From NCBI GenBank assembly GCA_905215845.1, contig CAJMRU010000086.1:1-5186 (forward strand): 5,186 nt of DNA, in the 5' to 3' direction. Under the pieces are notes generated by a model. That model worked only from the letters and a program-made list of their open reading frames with translations, ran no database searches and was not told where the DNA came from. Source of the stretch: an uncultured bacterium. GTDB taxonomy: Bacteria > Bacillota > Clostridia > TANB77 > CAG-508. This document shows, piece by piece, positions 1-5,186 of this stretch (its first letter is position 1; every line of letters starts with the position of its first letter). A program made the translations under genes and the position numbers.

Positions 1-1
1 A

Positions 2-850
2 GACAGAGAAAATTATGAAAAATACTGGGATGACATTAATCCATTTATTAAATTCGGTTGCATCAAAGATGCGAAATTCTCTGAGAGAATGATGGATTAC
101 ATCTTATACAAAAACATTGACGGAAAATACCTGACCTTAGAAGACTGCATCAAAGAAAATGCAAAAGAAACACCAGAAGATCAGGAAGTGGTAACTGAGG
201 AAAATAAAGAAGAGGTTCTGGAGGAAGCAAAAGAAGAAGCGAAGAAAGAACCGGAAAAAACACCTGTATATTATGTGACAGATGAAGTACAGCAGAGCCA
301 GTACATCAATATGTTCAAAGAACAGGGACAGGATGCCGTGATTCTGAAACATAACATTGATTCTGCTTTTATCTCTCATGTAGAACAGAGGAAAGAAACA
401 GTAAAATTCCTCCGCATTGATGCAGATGTGAATGAAGCAGTCAAAGAAGATGGAAAGAATCTGGAGGAAGAAACCAAGACACTTTCAGAAGTGTTTAAGA
501 AAGCTCTGAACAAGGACAATCTGACTGTGAAAGTGGAAAGCCTGAAAAACGAAAATGTTTCTTCTATGATGACTATTTCTGAGGAAAACCGTCGTATGCA
601 GGAAATGATGAAAATGTACAACATGTACGGTATGGATCCATCTATGTTCGGCGGACAGGAAACACTGGTATTAAATGCCAACAACAAACTGGTTCAGTAT
701 GTACTGGAAAATAAAGACGGAGAAAACACCAAAGTACTCTGCGAACAGCTCTATGACCTGGCTCTTATCAGCCACAGACAGCTGACACCAGAAGAAATGA
801 CAAAATTCGTTGCAAGAAGCAATGAAATCATGCTCATGCTGGCGAAATAA
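2..850 (+). CDS. htpG: Molecular chaperone HtpG (Hsp90 family), C-terminal part, 5' end outside window
   Basis: HtpG is the cytosolic bacterial Hsp90, a dimeric ATP-dependent chaperone that remodels client proteins. The frame is open from base 2, upstream of the first ATG at 89, so the 282 residues seen are the C-terminal part of a longer protein; the N-terminal ATPase domain lies outside. The part before the ATG, with YEKYWDDINPFIKFGCIKD, is the end of the Hsp90 middle domain, followed by YILYKN and a catalytic-loop-like region. Bases 152-262 encode a very charged linker (14 Glu and 7 Lys in 37 residues). Then come YYVTDE, QSQYINMFKEQG, DAVILKHNID, and the C-terminal dimerisation domain with MDPSMFGG, LVLNANN and LCEQLYDLALISHR. 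No MEEVD tail is present, as expected for bacteria. Codon use favours CTG and is clearly less AT-rich than all genes to the right. Closest resemblance by eye is to Lachnospiraceae HtpG. Family assignment is very secure. Confidence 0.96.
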   Translation, partial: DRENYEKYWDDINPFIKFGCIKDAKFSERMMDYILYKNIDGKYLTLEDCIKENAKETPEDQEVVTEENKEEVLEEAKEEAKKEPEKTPVYYVTDEVQQSQYINMFKEQGQDAVILKHNIDSAFISHVEQRKETVKFLRIDADVNEAVKEDGKNLEEETKTLSEVFKKALNKDNLTVKVESLKNENVSSMMTISEENRRMQEMMKMYNMYGMDPSMFGGQETLVLNANNKLVQYVLENKDGENTKVLCEQLYDLALISHRQLTPEEMTKFVARSNEIMLMLAK

Positions 851-891
851 ACAGTATGAAGAAATAATAGAAGATGTGAAAGTAAGAAAAG

Positions 892-932
892 GAGATGCAC
901 AGGCAGATGCTGACTTGTGGGTCTCTTTTTTT
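892..932 (+). terminator. Intrinsic terminator of htpG
   Basis: About 40 bases after the htpG stop, GAGAT (892-896) pairs with GTCTC (921-925, one G-T wobble), CACAGG (898-903) with CTTGTG (914-919, one wobble) and CAG (904-906) with CTG (910-912). One G-G mismatch, one bulged A and an ATG loop interrupt the stem. A run of seven T (926-932) follows directly. This is a classic rho-independent terminator, so htpG transcription should end here and not feed the genes to the right. Confidence 0.88.
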
Positions 933-977
933 GTGGGTTGTATTGGAAGGAATAAGTGTTGTAAGAGAGGTTGTTTT

Positions 978-1316
978 GTGATTAATTTAGTCAAAATAGA
1001 ATTAAATGACGAAGAAATGATAGAATATTATAGTAATTTAGTAAACGAATATGGAGGAAAATTAACTGCTAAATGGGTATATGGTATGGTAATATATAAT
1101 GGAAAAGAAACCAAAAAATACAGTTGGAGTAAAGGAGATTTTTATTTTGTAGGAAAGCCTTGCGAAAAAAGGAATCCTGGATATCCACTAGATTCAATAT
1201 CAATATTGCCAGAATGTAGTAAATATTTTGTTGATTTAACCGAAGAAGATAAAAAGAAAAATAATGAAAATTATCACGAAAATGATGTTATAGATTTTAT
1301 AGTAAATAATATATAG
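978..1316 (+). pseudogene. Remnant of RdgB/HAM1-like non-canonical purine NTP pyrophosphatase, N-terminal half missing
   Basis: The intact family hydrolyses dITP, XTP and other aberrant purine nucleotides to monophosphates and is about 190-200 residues long. Here only the C-terminal half, about 112 residues, is recognisable: LNDEEMIEYYSNLVNEYGG, a middle strand region, then KPCEKRNPGYPLDSISI, which corresponds to the family's GFGYDP/GFPLDS segment, and KYFVDLTEEDK. The N-terminal nucleotide-binding segment (T-NK-K type) and the central DSGL segment, needed for catalysis, are absent. The frame is open back to an ATG at 810 inside htpG, but those upstream residues do not resemble the family and come from htpG-like DNA. 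A GTG at 978, preceded by AGAGAGG (964-970, seven bases away), could still start translation of the remnant. The break coincides with the composition change, so I read it as a gene truncated by insertion, deletion or an assembly join. No terminator follows it. A shortened protein with a new role cannot be excluded but is unlikely to be an active pyrophosphatase. Confidence 0.75.
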
Positions 1317-1330
1317 GAGAGGCTTTTATA

Positions 1331-1339
1331 TGGTATAAT
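1331..1339 (+). promoter_or_regulatory. Probable extended -10 promoter for the DUF421-ferritin unit
   Basis: TGGTATAAT is a perfect TATAAT hexamer with the TG dinucleotide of an extended -10 element, in the 91-base gap between the pyrophosphatase remnant and the DUF421 gene. The bases about 17 upstream (1311-1316) do not resemble TTGACA, which is tolerable for an extended -10 promoter. Transcription would start near 1346, giving a leader of about 60 bases with no obvious structured element. In DNA this AT-rich a chance match is possible. Confidence 0.42.
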
Positions 1340-1407
1340 CTTATGAATTTTGGAAACAATATGTAAAATCAACTTTTATTAATAAAATATGATATAAGGA
1401 GAAACTC

Positions 1408-2100
1408 ATGGAAATACTAAAAATTATAGGATTATCAATAGGTTCAATTATTATTTTATTTATTTTAACAAAAATAATGGGACAAAGAGAAATGTCACAA
1501 CTTAGTATTTTTGATTATTTTATTACCATAACAATAGGTTCAATTGCAGCAGAAATGTCGACATCATTAGAAAATAATTTTATACAACCAGTAGTTGCCA
1601 TGATTGTATATGCCGTAATAACTTTGATAGTATCATTTTTAAATACTAAATTCGTAAAATTAAGACCTATACTTTCAGGAAAAACTTTAATTTTATATGA
1701 TAATGGAACATTATTTAAAGAAAATTTTAAAAAGGCAAAAATAGATTTAAATGAGTTTTTAGTACAATGTAGAACAAGTGGATTCTTTAACTTGAGTGAC
1801 ATAAAAACTGCTCTGTTAGAGGAAAACGGGAAAATTAGTTTTTTACCATATAGCGATAAAAGACCTTCCAATCCAAGCGACTTTAATATGAAACCAAAAG
1901 AAGATGGAATTATTACAAATCTTATATTAGACGGAAAGATTATGGAAGAAAATTTAAAAGAGCTTAAAGTTGATAAATTATGGTTAATGGAAATGCTACA
2001 AAAACAGGGGATTATAAAAACTGATAATATATTTTTAGCAACATATAATACTGATGGTAATTTATCAGTATATTTGACAAATAATACTAAAGATAATTAA
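1408..2100 (+). CDS. YetF/DUF421 family membrane protein
   Basis: This is a full-length member (230 residues; the family is usually about 210-240) of the YetF/YcaP-like DUF421 family, whose biochemical role is not settled. Three hydrophobic segments lie at about residues 4-22, 33-49 and 58-78, enclosing the family signature GQREMSQLSIFDYF and TIGSIAAE (25-48). The soluble part consists of two related units, residues 94-146 and 172-223. Each has a beta-strand with D(N)G, an N-K-containing helix, a leucine-rich helix and a final strand G(K/N)(I/L)S; the first carries the hallmark CRTSGFFNLSDI and LLEENGKISF. The start is supported by AAGGAGA (1396-1402) six bases before the ATG. Relatives such as YetF of Bacillus subtilis and 2Duf of the spoVA-2mob operon sit in the spore inner membrane and affect its permeability and heat resistance; a spore role here is inference. 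The ferritin-like gene follows after 50 bases with no terminator between, so the two are probably co-transcribed. The very AT-rich codon use matches its right-hand neighbours and not htpG. Confidence 0.93.
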   Translation: MEILKIIGLSIGSIIILFILTKIMGQREMSQLSIFDYFITITIGSIAAEMSTSLENNFIQPVVAMIVYAVITLIVSFLNTKFVKLRPILSGKTLILYDNGTLFKENFKKAKIDLNEFLVQCRTSGFFNLSDIKTALLEENGKISFLPYSDKRPSNPSDFNMKPKEDGIITNLILDGKIMEENLKELKVDKLWLMEMLQKQGIIKTDNIFLATYNTDGNLSVYLTNNTKDN

Positions 2101-2125
2101 TGTCAATTTATTAAAAAAATCATAT

Positions 2126-2131
2126 TATAAT
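2126..2131 (+). promoter_or_regulatory. Possible internal -10 element before the ferritin-like gene
   Basis: A TATAAT hexamer sits 20 bases before the ferritin-like start codon. No good -35 hexamer is found at 16-18 bases, and the overlapping CATATTA (2121-2127) is only loosely like the -10 of forespore sigma factors (sigma-G/F), again without a convincing -35. It would leave a very short leader. I give it as a weak candidate for separate expression of the second gene. Confidence 0.2.
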
Positions 2132-2150
2132 AAGAGTAAGGAGGAAAGAA

Positions 2151-2663
2151 ATGTATCCAGATTATTATAATATGTATAATCAATATTATGGAGGCTATGA
2201 ACCCAATTATAGAAGTAGTGAACCATTGCAATTAAATAGTGAAGAAATTATTACATTAAATCAAGCGATTAATTTAATTAAGAAATCTGTTGGAGATGAA
2301 AAAGAAGATGAAATGTTTTATGATATTTTAATCGAGCAAGCACCTACTGAAAAAGAAAAGAACATAATAAAAAGTATTAGAGAAGATGAAAGAAAACATA
2401 ATCAAATATTAAGAAGATTATATTACGAATTTACAGGACAGGTGTTACCAATAGATATATTAACGAATGAACAGAAAAATAATATGGATTATAAATCAAA
2501 TTTAGAAAAAGCTTTATTTGGTGAATTAGATGCAGTTGCTAAATATAGAAAAATTTTAGGAACAATGCCAAGTGGAAATAGTTATACATTACTTATGTCT
2601 ATTATGACAGATGAATTGAGACACGCAAGTAAATATAATTTTTTAATTCAAAATGTAAAATGA
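2151..2663 (+). CDS. Ferritin-like (rubrerythrin-type) diiron protein with tyrosine-rich N-terminus
   Basis: The 170-residue protein has a four-helix ferritin-like fold with a complete set of predicted diiron ligands. E50 precedes Y57 in helix A, E80-x-x-H83 lies in helix B, E125 precedes Y132 in helix C, and E155-x-x-H158 lies in helix D. This is the spacing of rubrerythrin-type sites, in which the iron pair handles peroxide or oxygen. There is no rubredoxin-type CxxC module, so any electron donor must be another protein. The first 20 residues contain eight tyrosines plus Gly, Asn and Pro. This low-complexity tail is not part of the fold and resembles the Tyr/Gly-rich segments of spore coat and other cross-linked surface proteins. 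No signal peptide is seen. The start is fixed by a perfect AAGGAGG (2138-2144), six bases upstream. It lies 50 bases behind the DUF421 gene and is closed by a strong terminator, so it is the last gene of the unit. Whether it acts in peroxide defence, iron storage or as a spore coat component cannot be told from sequence alone. Confidence 0.88.
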   Translation: MYPDYYNMYNQYYGGYEPNYRSSEPLQLNSEEIITLNQAINLIKKSVGDEKEDEMFYDILIEQAPTEKEKNIIKSIREDERKHNQILRRLYYEFTGQVLPIDILTNEQKNNMDYKSNLEKALFGELDAVAKYRKILGTMPSGNSYTLLMSIMTDELRHASKYNFLIQNVK

Positions 2664-2665
2664 GT

Positions 2666-2698
2666 TAAAAGAGAGTAATTGCTAATTACTCTCTTTTA
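2666..2698 (+). terminator. Intrinsic terminator after the ferritin-like gene, potentially bidirectional
   Basis: Starting three bases after the stop codon, a perfect 15-bp stem (2666-2680 with 2684-2698) encloses a three-base GCT loop. The core GAGAGTAATT/AATTACTCTC is flanked by AAAA on the left and TTTT on the right, so the hairpin has a U-tract within its 3' arm and would also work on the opposite strand. It separates the DUF421-ferritin unit from the ABC transporter genes. Confidence 0.9.
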
Positions 2699-2742
2699 TG
2701 ATAATATAAGTTCGAAATAATAAGTTTAAATGGAGTAAAAGT

Positions 2743-3441
2743 ATGAAATTAATAATTAAAAATCTAAAAAAGAATTTTGAAAAAAAAGAAGTATTAAAGG
2801 ACATAAACTTTGAATTTGAAAAAGGAAAAATATATGGACTTTTAGGAAGAAATGGAGCTGGTAAAACAACATTTTTTAATTGTCTAAATGAAGATTTAGA
2901 AATAGATAATGGAGAATTTTGTATTGAAGATAATGGAAAAACAAGAAAAATAGAACCGGAAGATATAGGATATGTTTTATCAATTCCTAATGTTCCAGAA
3001 TTTTTAACAGGAAGAGAATTTTTGAAGTTTTTTATAGAAATTAATAAAGATAAAATAAAAGAGATAAAAACAGTTGATGAATATTTTGATTTTATGAAAA
3101 TAGAAAAAGATGACAGAGATAAACTTTTGAAAGACTATTCACATGGTATGAAAAATAAAATGCAAATGTTAGTAAATATTATAGCAAGTCCTAATATTTT
3201 ACTATTAGATGAGCCATTAACTTCATTTGATGTTGTAGTTGCTGAAGAAATGAAACAAATGTTAAAAAGCATAAAAAAAGACCATATTTTAATATTTTCA
3301 ACTCATATAATGGAATTAGCACTTGATTTATGTGATGAAATAGTCATTCTTAATAAAGGAATACTAGAAAAAATAGACAAAAGTGATTTGAATAATGAAA
3401 ATTTTAAAAAGAAAATTATTGAAAGTTTAAAGGAGGAATAA
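2743..3441 (+). CDS. ABC transporter ATP-binding protein
   Basis: This is a single cytoplasmic nucleotide-binding domain of 232 residues that would power the membrane protein encoded next to it. Motifs in order are Walker A GRNGAGKT (35-42), an ABC signature in the variant form YSHGM (132-136), Walker B with D156 and the catalytic E157 (NILLLDEP, 151-158), D-loop S161-F-D163 and the switch histidine H188 (STHIM). In the Q-loop the usual glutamine (IGYVPQ type) appears to be replaced: the sequence is IGYVLS, putting Ser at position 80. All other catalytic residues are intact, so it should hydrolyse ATP. The layout with LTGREFL after the Q-loop is that of the drug/peptide-type exporter ATPases (CcmA/BcrA-like). 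The ATG follows GGAG (2732-2735) by seven bases. It stops 4 bases before the permease start, and the permease's AGGAGG lies in its last codons, so translation of the two is probably coupled. The substrate is unknown; export is more likely than import because no binding protein is nearby. Confidence 0.93.
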   Translation: MKLIIKNLKKNFEKKEVLKDINFEFEKGKIYGLLGRNGAGKTTFFNCLNEDLEIDNGEFCIEDNGKTRKIEPEDIGYVLSIPNVPEFLTGREFLKFFIEINKDKIKEIKTVDEYFDFMKIEKDDRDKLLKDYSHGMKNKMQMLVNIIASPNILLLDEPLTSFDVVVAEEMKQMLKSIKKDHILIFSTHIMELALDLCDEIVILNKGILEKIDKSDLNNENFKKKIIESLKEE

Positions 3442-3445
3442 TTAT

Positions 3446-5026
3446 ATGATTAAATCATTTATTACATCCTTTAAATTAAAGAATACATATAAAGTTAATA
3501 GTATTATTTATTCAATAAAACAATTACCAATTATAAAAAAGATATTACCAAATAAGTTATATCAAAATAAAGTCCTTAAAGTAATAGGAAATATTATAAG
3601 TGCATTGTGGCAGGTAATAAGTGTATTTTTAGGAAAATTTTTATACATTTTTCTTATGATTGCAGCAGTTACACCTATGATTTCAAAAACAAATAATGCA
3701 GATGTTTTTTTACACATATTTTTATTTTTAACTTTAATAGGTGGACTAATGAATACATTTATGTTCAATCCAACCAAAGACAAGTATTATGCAATGATAA
3801 TTATGAATATGGATGCAAAGAAATATACATTATCTAATTATTATTATGAATTAATAAAAGTAATAATAGGATTTTTGCCATTTACAATTGCTTTTGGAAG
3901 TTCATTCGGAATACCGATATATATGTGTATATTACTTCCTATATTTGTAGTAATGGTTAAGATGATTGTAAGTACATATAATTTATATTATTTTGAAAGA
4001 TATAAAATTGCAAAAAATGAAAATATGCCAACTAAAATATTATGGTCAACAACAGCTATATTACTAGGAATTGCTTATGGCTTACCATTATTGGGAATTA
4101 ATATAAATCAAACAATATTTATGATAACATTTGTAATATCAATTATCTTGGGAATATTTAGTTTTATAAAAATCAATAGATTTAAAGAATATAGAAAAAT
4201 GTATAAACAAATATTAACAAATAAAAATGTTTATGCAGTGCAAAATCAAACAAGTACAGATATTATAAAAGATACTGTTGCAAAACAAATCGAACTTGAT
4301 AGCAATTTAACAAGTAATAAAAAGGGATTTGCATATTTTCATGATATATTTGTTAAAAGACATAAGAAAATATTAACAGAGGCAGTAAAGAAACAAGCAG
4401 TAGTTATTTTTGTAATAGCAATTATAGTATCAATAATAGCATATATGAATAAAGAGTTTTCAGAAAGAATTAATGGAATCTTATTAACATATTTACCTTA
4501 TTTTGTTTTTATAATGTATATGTTAAATAGAGGAGCAACTATGACACAAGCGATGTTTATGAATTGTGACCATAGTATGCTTACATATAGAATATATAGA
4601 ACTCCAAAAGTAATATTAGGACTATTTAAAGAAAGATTAAAGACTTTAATAGTAGTAAACTTATTACCAACTTTAATAATTGCAATAGCCTTGCCAGTAT
4701 TATTATTTATAACAGGTGGAACGGATAACATATTAAATTATTTTATACTATTTATATCAATAATAGCGATGAGCATATTCTTTTCAGTACATTATTTGGT
4801 TATGTACTATCTACTACAACCGTATAATGTTAATACTGAAATGAAAAGTAGTACATATAAAGTAGTTCAAACAATTACTTATTTTGTATGTTGGTATATG
4901 ATTCAAATACAATTACCAACTGTATCATTCGGGATAGCAGCAATTGGATTTTGCATATTATATTGCTTAATCTCTTTGGTTTTAGCTTATAAATATGCAC
5001 CAAAAACATTTAAGTTAAGAGTATAG
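3446..5026 (+). CDS. ABC transporter permease, about 12 membrane segments
   Basis: The 526-residue, strongly hydrophobic protein is the membrane partner of the ATPase just upstream. A basic, partly amphipathic N-terminus (about 1-45) is followed by hydrophobic segments near residues 54-78, 88-107, 136-152, 156-176, 198-218 and 222-243. A hydrophilic, lysine-rich middle loop spans about 244-313, and further segments lie near 314-333, 344-361, 399-423, 430-455, 471-489 and 493-516. The two halves of six segments suggest a permease built from two membrane units in one chain, enough for one complete channel with a homodimer of the ATPase. There is no signal peptide, no large extracellular domain of FtsX/MacB type and no peptidase domain. 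AGGAGG (3431-3436) nine bases before the ATG supports the start. Similar ATPase-permease pairs occur widely in Clostridia as far as I recall, but I know of no assigned substrate; antibiotic, bacteriocin or peptide export are possibilities only. No terminator is seen after its stop. Confidence 0.87.
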   Translation: MIKSFITSFKLKNTYKVNSIIYSIKQLPIIKKILPNKLYQNKVLKVIGNIISALWQVISVFLGKFLYIFLMIAAVTPMISKTNNADVFLHIFLFLTLIGGLMNTFMFNPTKDKYYAMIIMNMDAKKYTLSNYYYELIKVIIGFLPFTIAFGSSFGIPIYMCILLPIFVVMVKMIVSTYNLYYFERYKIAKNENMPTKILWSTTAILLGIAYGLPLLGININQTIFMITFVISIILGIFSFIKINRFKEYRKMYKQILTNKNVYAVQNQTSTDIIKDTVAKQIELDSNLTSNKKGFAYFHDIFVKRHKKILTEAVKKQAVVIFVIAIIVSIIAYMNKEFSERINGILLTYLPYFVFIMYMLNRGATMTQAMFMNCDHSMLTYRIYRTPKVILGLFKERLKTLIVVNLLPTLIIAIALPVLLFITGGTDNILNYFILFISIIAMSIFFSVHYLVMYYLLQPYNVNTEMKSSTYKVVQTITYFVCWYMIQIQLPTVSFGIAAIGFCILYCLISLVLAYKYAPKTFKLRV

Positions 5027-5079
5027 ATGAATCATACTTAAAATTACGAAATATAGATTGATAGGTAGGTATATTTAAT

Positions 5080-5151
5080 ATGAAAAGTAAAGAAATGGTA
5101 AAAATAGTAGATAAAGAATTAGAGCAAATTAACTTATCAATTGAGTTATAA
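5080..5151 (+). CDS. Possible small reading frame, 23 codons, unknown function
   Basis: Starting 53 bases after the permease stop, a frame of 23 codons begins with ATG and ends with TAA. A moderate site, AGGTAGG (5063-5069), lies ten bases before the ATG. The peptide is charged, with Lys and Glu in its first two thirds (MKSKEMVKIVDKELEQ) and a short hydrophobic end (INLSIEL). It has no cysteine, no signal peptide and no glycine-glycine cleavage site, so it does not look like a typical bacteriocin precursor. It could be a leader peptide, the start of a gene broken by a stop, or chance. A ribosome binding site for another gene follows it. Confidence 0.25.
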   Translation: MKSKEMVKIVDKELEQINLSIEL

Positions 5152-5173
5152 AAAATAATATTATAAATTAATA

Positions 5174-5180
5174 AAGGAGA
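5174..5180 (+). promoter_or_regulatory. Ribosome binding site of a gene starting just past the window
   Basis: AAGGAGA ends six bases before the window edge, the same distance seen before the DUF421 gene in this window. A start codon is therefore expected at or within a few bases after 5186, on the + strand. Nothing of the gene itself is visible. Confidence 0.6.
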
Positions 5181-5186
5181 GCAAAA

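Noticed and set aside
810..977. ATG at 810 as the start of the pyrophosphatase-like frame
   Set aside because: It lies inside the htpG coding region, crosses the htpG terminator, and the 56 residues it adds do not resemble the family. The open frame here is chance.
137..994. Open frames on the minus strand across htpG
   Set aside because: They are antisense to the strongly supported HtpG frame, are rich in Phe/Leu/Ser as expected of the reverse of a Glu/Lys-rich gene, and match no family I recognise.
1515..1871. Open frame on the minus strand inside the DUF421 gene
   Set aside because: It is antisense to a clear family member and shows no recognisable domain.
2074..2079. Perfect TTGACA hexamer near the end of the DUF421 gene
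   Set aside because: No acceptable -10 hexamer lies 16-18 bases downstream, and the TATAAT at 2126 is 46 bases away. It is probably just coding sequence.
3562..4731. Two open frames on the minus strand inside the permease gene (3562-3783 and 4498-4731)
   Set aside because: Hydrophobic shadows of the permease coding sequence with no independent support.
5155..5164. Palindrome ATAATATTAT behind the small frame
   Set aside because: A ten-base all-AT palindrome is expected by chance in DNA of this composition; there is no G/C in a stem and no T-tract, so it is neither a terminator nor a clear operator.
1..5186. Defence system, CRISPR array, toxin-antitoxin pair, tRNA or transposase
   Set aside because: No repeats with regular spacing, no clover-leaf sequence, no inverted terminal repeats and no such protein domains were found on either strand.

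Overview
The window looks like a Gram-positive clostridial genome. The first gene resembles the HtpG of Lachnospiraceae, and everything to its right resembles low-GC Clostridia, with strong AGGAG-type ribosome binding sites, heavy use of ATA, TTA and AGA codons, and T-tailed intrinsic terminators. All genes are on the + strand. No RNA gene, CRISPR array, transposase or integrase is visible.

Layout. (1) 2-850 is the 3' part of htpG (Hsp90 chaperone), cut by the window edge, with its own intrinsic terminator at 892-932. (2) Somewhere around 933-980 the base composition changes sharply. A few 60-base lines counted by hand give roughly 37-47% GC in htpG and roughly 15-30% in the right-hand part. 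Right at this change lies a remnant of a RdgB/HAM1-type non-canonical purine NTP pyrophosphatase, of which only the C-terminal half is left (978-1316). (3) 1408-2663 holds a two-gene unit: a YetF/DUF421 membrane protein and a diiron ferritin-like protein with a tyrosine-rich N-terminal tail. A perfect 15-bp terminator hairpin (2666-2698) closes it. (4) 2743-5026 is an ABC transporter pair, ATPase plus a 526-residue permease of about twelve membrane segments, 4 bases apart. (5) 5027-5186 carries a possible 23-codon reading frame and, at the very edge, a ribosome binding site for a gene that begins just outside the window.

How the parts relate. The htpG unit is self-contained and ends at its terminator. 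The abrupt composition change plus a gene cut in half at the same place suggests either the left edge of an inserted segment, an old deletion or rearrangement, or an assembly join; the sequence alone cannot decide. The DUF421/ferritin pair may be a spore or redox-related unit; this is inferred from relatives and from the tyrosine-rich tail. The ABC pair has no recognisable substrate. Its tight spacing shows that it acts as one transporter, and the absence of a terminator after the permease leaves open that the small frame and the off-window gene belong to the same operon.

Nothing here is clearly a new system. The most promising points are the composition junction with its half gene, the DUF421-ferritin pairing, and the unassigned ABC transporter with the tiny frame behind it.
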